NCBI RefSeq assembly: GCF_000003605.2
Contig: NW_003139318.1
Span: 71,436-107,795, forward strand
Reading direction: 5' to 3'
DNA length: 36,360 nt
Source: Saccoglossus kowalevskii
Taxonomy: Eukaryota; Hemichordata; Enteropneusta; Harrimaniidae
Each line of letters starts with the position of its first letter. Positions within the stretch are counted from its first letter, which is position 1. Of the stretch, positions 31,001 to 36,360 are shown one piece after another. The position numbers and the translations under genes were made by a program. Under the pieces are notes generated by a model. That model saw nothing but the letters and a program-made list of their open reading frames with translations, was not told the DNA's origin and searched no databases.

Positions 31001-31102
31001 ACCATTGAAATAATAGGGGTGTACAATTGCATAAGAAGCAAAAAGAATCAGGTTTTGAAATGTTCAATGTTTCCATGGAAACATAAAATGGTATGCTATA
31101 AG
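31001..31102 (+). other. Exon-like piece, cysteine- and lysine-containing
   Basis: A 34-codon frame lies between AG (ATTGGACTAG, ending 31000; weak pyrimidine tract) and a strong donor TATAAG|GTATGT (31102/31103). Phase is 0 in and 0 out, length 102. It contains three cysteines (V-Y-N-C-I-R-S-K-K-N-Q, L-K-C-S-M-F-P-W-K-H-K, V-C-Y-K). It would join 26645-26731 in frame. A perfect X-box-type palindrome (31069-31082) lies inside, so the sequence may be regulatory instead. Confidence 0.17.
31069..31082. promoter_or_regulatory. Palindromic X-box-like motif
   Basis: GTTTCCATGGAAAC, a perfect palindrome matching the canonical form of the RFX X-box. Binding is inference. Confidence 0.45.
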
Positions 31103-31351
31103 GTATGTCTGTGGTTGATTAGGTTAAAATTTTAACATCAGCATATATGTAAAAGTTTTAATTACTTTATTTTCTTATGCAGTATGATTTTATGAACTTT
31201 ATGCAAACTTTTTGTGCATTTTTCTGAAGCACAAACTGCAAATTATCACCACTAAGTTATTTTTTACAACTTTATACAAAACTATACATGCCTCCAGGGC
31301 TAGAATGAGGCTCAGCCCCACCATTAAAATAGTTGTAGAGACCTGGATGCA

Positions 31352-31365
31352 GTTGCCATGGCAAC
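31352..31365. promoter_or_regulatory. Palindromic X-box (RFX-type) motif
   Basis: GTTGCCATGGCAAC, a perfect palindrome and the textbook RFX X-box, 270 bases from the previous one. In animals RFX sites of this form often sit near ciliary genes (known). No such gene is visible here. Confidence 0.5.
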
Positions 31366-33358
31366 ACTTAACACTCTGAGTCATTATCTATCATTTCGCA
31401 CCTGCCTGTCATTGAATCTAATCAAATCTTTCCTGTTATCATCACCATTCAAATGAACTAAATGAACACTTCAGATAGAATATAGACATCGGCCTGACTA
31501 TGTTAGTTTTAGTGCTACACCATAGTTTTAAGGGGGAGGTCATCTTCAAATGTATATAGATAGTTTTTAAGCAAATTTATTTAACATTACTGTTAATATC
31601 ATGTTCAGCTTCAATAAATTAGCTTTTCACTTTCCAATTTGCTTCCATATTTTTTTTTCTTTTCGCTCTTTTACATGTAAACCATGCACTGATTTAAAAT
31701 TGTTGTGCAGAAGTTTTATTTTATCAAGAACATATATAGGAATCAAAAACTGCAATTTTGTGTACTTCTCATCAACAAAAAACAAATCAACGAAAAACAA
31801 ATCTAAAGGGCAAAAGAAATATAATTTTTCGGTACAAAATTCCTAGAAGTTGGATGACCCAGTTCACAATTTTCCCCTGGGGTGAAGAATATTCTTTGTT
31901 TTTCTGCATTTGCAAATACTTTTCGTTATAAAAAGCATGGATGTCTGCCCCTGCACTCTGATTTATTACATAATTGATGGACCACAGAGAACCTTCAATT
32001 GTTTTCTCTCTGAATCCCATGACACACCATGTCCTTCAGCTGTTAACTCCCAAAGCAATACACTTCAGTAAAGCATATGGACCCTGTCCAGACTAACCAT
32101 CTCAGGAGGGTTGCTTCATCTTCATCATACCGTTGCCTAGATACGCTTTAATTTACATCCAAATTATGTGCTAAATTGCACAATCCAAGTGGAGTGAATA
32201 GATTTGGTAATTTGTAAAGATGATGGACATCAATTGCTAGATCCTGGATGGTATTTTCTATGTGCTTAGAGTATTTTTTTGGGGCAAGTGTATATTAATA
32301 ATAAATTCAAGGTCATGTGATATTTGTGCCCAAGTTAGTTATCAGATCTTCCATCTTGTATATTCTATTTCATAGTTAGCCATCATATAATTGCTAATTC
32401 CATATTCAGTCTTGTAAAAAAAAATGCTTGATTTGACACAAATCATGAACTAATATGGAGGTGACAAATTTAGGTCTATACATATACCCATGATATTAAG
32501 ATACTCCGTGGGAGGAGGTATTTTAGCTCTGCTGATGTGCCCCTCTCGATTAATATTCCAACCTCACTCGCTGTGAAATTTTATCTAATTATAGCGCTTC
32601 CTGACACGTCGTGACAATTTTGTTAAATGTGTGTGTATGACAAATCGTGACGATATTGCCAAATACATGTGTATGTATGACGTACTATTAAATCCAGTGC
32701 ATATATAAATGTACAATTTACCATTGAATAAAATATTTGTCAAAAAAAACACTTTTTATAAATTGTCAATAGTTGTTACCTTTTAAAAATGAACTTAGAG
32801 CATGCTATTTGCTACATGTTTTCCAAAATGTGTTTGCAGCATTTGGCATAATTTTATATACTTAATTTTTTGCGAATTTTGGACAAAATAATGTTCATTA
32901 TATCCTGATCGAAATTTTGGGGGAAAAAAATGGAAAATGTTATTGGTTTATTTATGTGACAAAATTTGATTTTTGTCAAAGGGTTAAATGTGTGGTACAA
33001 AGGTCATAGGTCATTGAATCAATTCTTAGGTTATCACTAGTTACCATGACTGAATCATCAAAGGTTGTTAGCTCTTTAAAAAAAGAAAGTGCCCCCCCCC
33101 TGACTCACTCTATGAAGTATTCTTGGACAACCAAAACCAGTATTACAATGACTGACAATCCACTATTGTTCATGTACACCCCCAAACATTTCACATCATA
33201 CTTTAAATGTAAAGAAGTATATATATATCGTATTTTTTTTATACACCTTTTCTCTCATTGTAGTAATAATTTATTTAATTAGAGATAACATGACCATGAA
33301 GTACGTTTCGTGCTGTGCGACCATTTGCGTTCAGTGACAGGATTCTGTTTCTCTGTGT
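31366..33358. other. AT-rich non-coding stretch
   Basis: No supported gene. A minus-strand piece 31457-31402 (18 codons, H-L-N-G-D-D-N-R-K-D-L-I-R-F-N-D-R-Q) lies between AG and a CAG|GTGCGA donor, but is too short to call. C9 at 33092-33100. Confidence 0.25.
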
Positions 33359-33470
33359 CTAAAATAAACAAAGGAATGTGTTCGAAGGTGGCGTAAATGT
33401 GACGCCACACGTAACACTTTCGAACAAGTTCATATGCCGTTTTACAGACAAGCAAATTTAATTGTTTTTC
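33359..33470 (+). repeat. Dispersed repeat D, copy 2, with a hairpin
   Basis: Diverged homologue of 25839-25963 in the same orientation. It contains a perfect 7-bp stem (GTGGCGT 33388-33394, ACGCCAC 33402-33408) with TTCGAA on both sides (33381-33386 and 33419-33424). Confidence 0.6.
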
Positions 33471-33532
33471 GGTGTGAGATGTGAAATATTGAGACATCAC
33501 AAAAACACTGATAACTTTTATCTGAGATAAAC

Positions 33533-33870
33533 AATTTCCCAAACGAAAAGTCATTAACCCCTAAGGAAGTGAAAGTCAACTGTCGAAAAGTAGCTGATCT
33601 TCTAGTAGAAAACACTACATGGGTAAAAATCGATTCAACAAATTCCTTGATGCTAGTTTAAGAATAGCAGCATGGACGTTTTAAGTGCGTAAACGTCCTG
33701 GAAGGAATTGTTCTGGTGGTTCCCTAATGGAAGCAACAACAAACCAACATTATAAATAATGCCGGGACGATCAAGTTTCTTTCCAAACGTATTAGGTTAA
33801 ATGGGGTAAGTCCCGACAATGAAGAAATGTTATTTCTAAATTATGGTGCGTGTCCTTTATGAAAATGCAA
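33533..33870 (+). other. Coding-like frame broken by stops, possible pseudogene or exons
   Basis: One plus-strand frame reads protein-like for about 110 codons with three stops in the middle. It opens with K-E-V-K-V-N-C-R-K-V-A-D-L-L-V-E-N. After TAA, TAG and another TAA it continues I-K-F-L-S-K-R-I-R-L-N-G and V-S-P-D-N-E-E-M-L-F-L-N-Y. Donor-like sites occur at ACATGG|GTAAAA (near 33619) and AATGGG|GTAAGT (near 33802), so separate exons are also possible. Family not recognised. Confidence 0.13.
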
Positions 33871-35481
33871 GTGGTAGGGTTCATTGAATACAGGTTACCC
33901 AGTACCTTCAGTAAGGGTTGAGCCAATTAAAAATTTGGGGATGGAGGCAAGACATTTTGGATGATGGTACTCAAATTTATATTGTACAAAAATAAATATG
34001 TGAGATGTCTGGTTGGGATAGAGATAATATTTTCAAACTTTTTTCTTCAATGTGTTAAATGATTCACCCCTCTACTTGGTTATACAACACCTATCTCCAG
34101 TGATGCTGATGCAGTTGTCATGATTACAGTAACTATGATACCAGCAACTCTGAGCTGATCATAAGTTTTTTGTGATAGGTTTGATCTACCAGTATAAAAA
34201 ATTACAATTTCAACTTGCATATCATAGTTTTTAAACATAAATGATTCTAATCACATATTTCTACATGAGTTTCAAGTTCTCTAGTTGCTAAGCAACAATA
34301 AACAAACCTGTTCATCTTGTAACTAAGGTGTGGGCTGCTATATGGCTGTTCATTATGAATATTCAGATAAAGGTAAAGTTTTACTATTATATTAATTTCT
34401 GATTGAACTGAAAATATGGCTTTATGGAGGCATCTCAGCTTTCTTATTATTCAGATTTATTATACACAAGTTGAATAAATGAAAATAAATAAAAATAAAT
34501 AAGAATAAATATAACTGACATCCTAAGTTTAATACATACAATAAACCATTTTAATTTTGCAAGAGACAGCTTTTCACGAATTTCATGAGATAGTGAAAAT
34601 TCATCTGGAGTCATACAATTGGAGTGTCAGCAAAAGTTATAAAGTTTTATCAAAAAACTAAAATGCCTAGTAACAAAAATTAATGGTTTACAGTATACAT
34701 TGTATATTGCAGGATTTCTTTTTGGGGGAAATCTAAACAACTTGTCAAAAAATCGACCCATCTTTCAATATGAGAATTGATATACCCGGTAGGCATATAC
34801 CTTTGTACATAGCAACTGGGGAATTCAACACATCCATTCTGACAAAAAAGGAAAGGAAAAATTCACCCAAAATAAAGAAATATGTAATTGAAAGTGAAAC
34901 AAAGAGGACATGTGGGGGGGGGGGGGTAAATCACCCTCAGCATAGCAAATACTTAGTTGCTACAACCAAAAACATTCAATTTCACTTTCCATTAACATAT
35001 CGTTTAATTTTATTTTTTCTGCTTCTCCCATGATGATTGTTAGCAAAATAAATTACACACAAAGGTATGGTGACTTCCGAAGTATAATTGACTCACTGAT
35101 AAAACTGCATCATTTGTAGTTCAAATATAACTTTTAGTCTCAAAAAGTTAATATTACTATAAATTTAAAGAAAATCAAAACTTAGTTTGAAATTTCTAAA
35201 ACACTAAATATATTATGGATAGGAAAAAACAGAGGTCAGAAGGTTAGTTTGAAATGTCAAAGGTTAAGTGCATGCTTGTACACTGATCTTTGAAAAGTAA
35301 GATGATCCCATTGGGAGATATTCAACTGACTCATCACAGGAAAAAGACAAGTCATTCGTAAAACCAACTTTAATTTATACGTGTTGAGACTACCAAAATT
35401 CCACGTCAATGCTAATCTTGGCCAGTAGTGTACACCAATGACCACTTAGAATAGAAAATGGAGTATTGATTTGTTAGAAGG
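33871..35481. other. AT-rich stretch with an AATA microsatellite and G13
   Basis: An imperfect AATAAATA-type tract lies at about 34475-34512 and G13 at 34914-34926. No supported gene. Confidence 0.3.
34284..34296. promoter_or_regulatory. Palindromic X-box-like motif
   Basis: GTTGCTAAGCAAC, inverted halves around a single central base, close to the RFX X-box. Binding is inference. Confidence 0.4.
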
Positions 35482-35741
35482 ATTATGATTGGTTGAGAAA
35501 GACTGGCAGAAACCATCATTCACAAAGAGTGTAAAGGAGGGAGGAGAGGGTAAGGGCTAAAATTTGAAGCATTATGATTGGTTGAGTGAGACTGGCAAAA
35601 ACCATCATTTACAAAGAGTGTAAAAGAGGGAGAAGAGGGTAAGGGCTAAAATTTGAAGCATTATGATTGGTTGAGTGAGACTGGCAGAAACCATCATTCA
35701 CAAAGAGAGGAGGGAGGGGAAGGGTAAGGGCAAAAATTTGA
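35482..35741 (+). repeat. 89-bp tandem triplication
   Basis: ATTATGATTGGTTGAG starts at 35482, 35571 and 35660. Each unit continues with ACTGGCAGAAACCATCATT, a GGAGGGAGGAGAGGG-like purine run and AAATTTGAA. The third unit has lost a few bases near its end. Each unit holds GATTGG, the reverse-oriented CCAAT core. Confidence 0.95.
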
Positions 35742-36360
35742 ATGAATTTTTGTATCACCAGACAGGGTTCTATTATAATTGAGCAAGATTAGGAAAACAA
35801 TTTCTAAATTAAATTATTATTAATTAATTAATTAATATTAATTATCAATTAGCAATGGTTATTTAATGACTAATTATCAACTAATGATTTAATTATCAAA
35901 AATTATATAAAATTTTGCACCAAAATTAAGCAGGATAATTTATGTCATGAGTATGTTGGTTAAATAGTGATGGGAAAACAGCCATAATGTGATTAGAGCT
36001 GACTTGAACTGAACCTGAGTTGAGAATTAAATCCCACCAGTGCTTTTGACTATTTAAAAGATTTGTACATTCAGTTTTGCATCTGAACGGTGAAATTGAT
36101 GAAAGTGACGACTTTCAAAGTGATTGTGGCTGAGCATACAAAATTGAATCTGACGCAAATGCTTGATATCAAGAGCTGATCTATGTGCATGTCTTCCGTT
36201 CTCCGCACAAGTCTACTTTAAACAAATTATGATTTTATATCTGGTAAATATAATACACTGTATCAGCATGTTCGGCCATATTTGACAGGATCATTTGTGG
36301 TTTTTGGAACGTTTGTAATTTATTATAATTTATGCGGATTGTCTAAATGAATGGAAGCAA
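35742..36360. other. AT-rich end of window with a TTAAT palindromic tract
   Basis: 35811-35905 is nearly pure A/T (repeated TTAATTAA/ATTAATTATC). The remainder shows no gene. Confidence 0.3.

Noticed and set aside
33279-33554. 91-codon minus-strand ORF
   Set aside because: Lies over dispersed repeat D, and the frame is not kept in the other copy.
1-36360. CRISPR arrays, rRNA, tRNA, bacterial operons, retroviral genes
   Set aside because: The tandem arrays lack unique spacers between repeats. No cloverleaf, rRNA core, transposase or reverse-transcriptase motif was recognised.

Overview
This window looks like nuclear DNA from an animal, most likely a marine invertebrate. It is AT-rich (roughly two thirds A+T) and rich in homopolymers. 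It contains minisatellites and short inverted-repeat elements, and it has no dense open reading frames, operons or ribosome binding sites. The element family with TACTGTA ends and 'CGCTGGAATTAATTTTCGCTG'-like arms reminds me of mollusc repeats, but that is weak recall and I do not name a species. No protein in the window could be assigned to a known family with confidence. Most or all of it is probably intergenic or intronic.

Layout. 1-700: possible last exon of a plus-strand gene with a poly(A) signal. 1591-1908: imperfect tandem repeat and a MITE. 2330-2862: 13 exact-length copies of a 41-bp minisatellite. 2863-9900: mostly featureless, with scattered CRE-like, forkhead-like and poly-G/C tracts and one signal-peptide-like exon on the minus strand (7448-7505). 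9903-10176: three octamer motifs spaced by exactly 21 bp, followed by a well-formed 89-bp intron. 12000-15250: the most CpG- and GC-rich stretch, with candidate exons on both strands and a MITE. 16331-18617: several plus-strand exon-like ORFs, including an exon bounded by a T-rich acceptor and a CAG/GTATTG donor. 19600-19925: a GC-rich non-coding island. 20138-20211: two inverted relatives of the 41-bp repeat, 17 kb from the array. 21398-23561: a duplicated segment whose second copy is framed by 28-bp direct repeats. 24245-25020: about 21 copies of a 36-bp repeat. 25283-31102: scattered exon-like signals. 28925-29260: 30-bp minisatellite. 35482-35741: triplicated 89-bp unit. The rest is AT-rich sequence.

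The plus-strand pieces 17269-17317, 18523-18617, 26645-26731 and 31001-31102 join in compatible reading phase (1, 0, 0, 0). They could be a secreted, lysine/cysteine-containing protein. The minus-strand pieces 15151-15250 and 12076-12258 are also phase compatible and are followed by AATAAA signals. Sequence of this composition throws up such pieces by chance, so every exon entry carries low confidence. The solid content is the repeats and the palindromic regulatory-type motifs. All exon calls need transcript or cross-species evidence.
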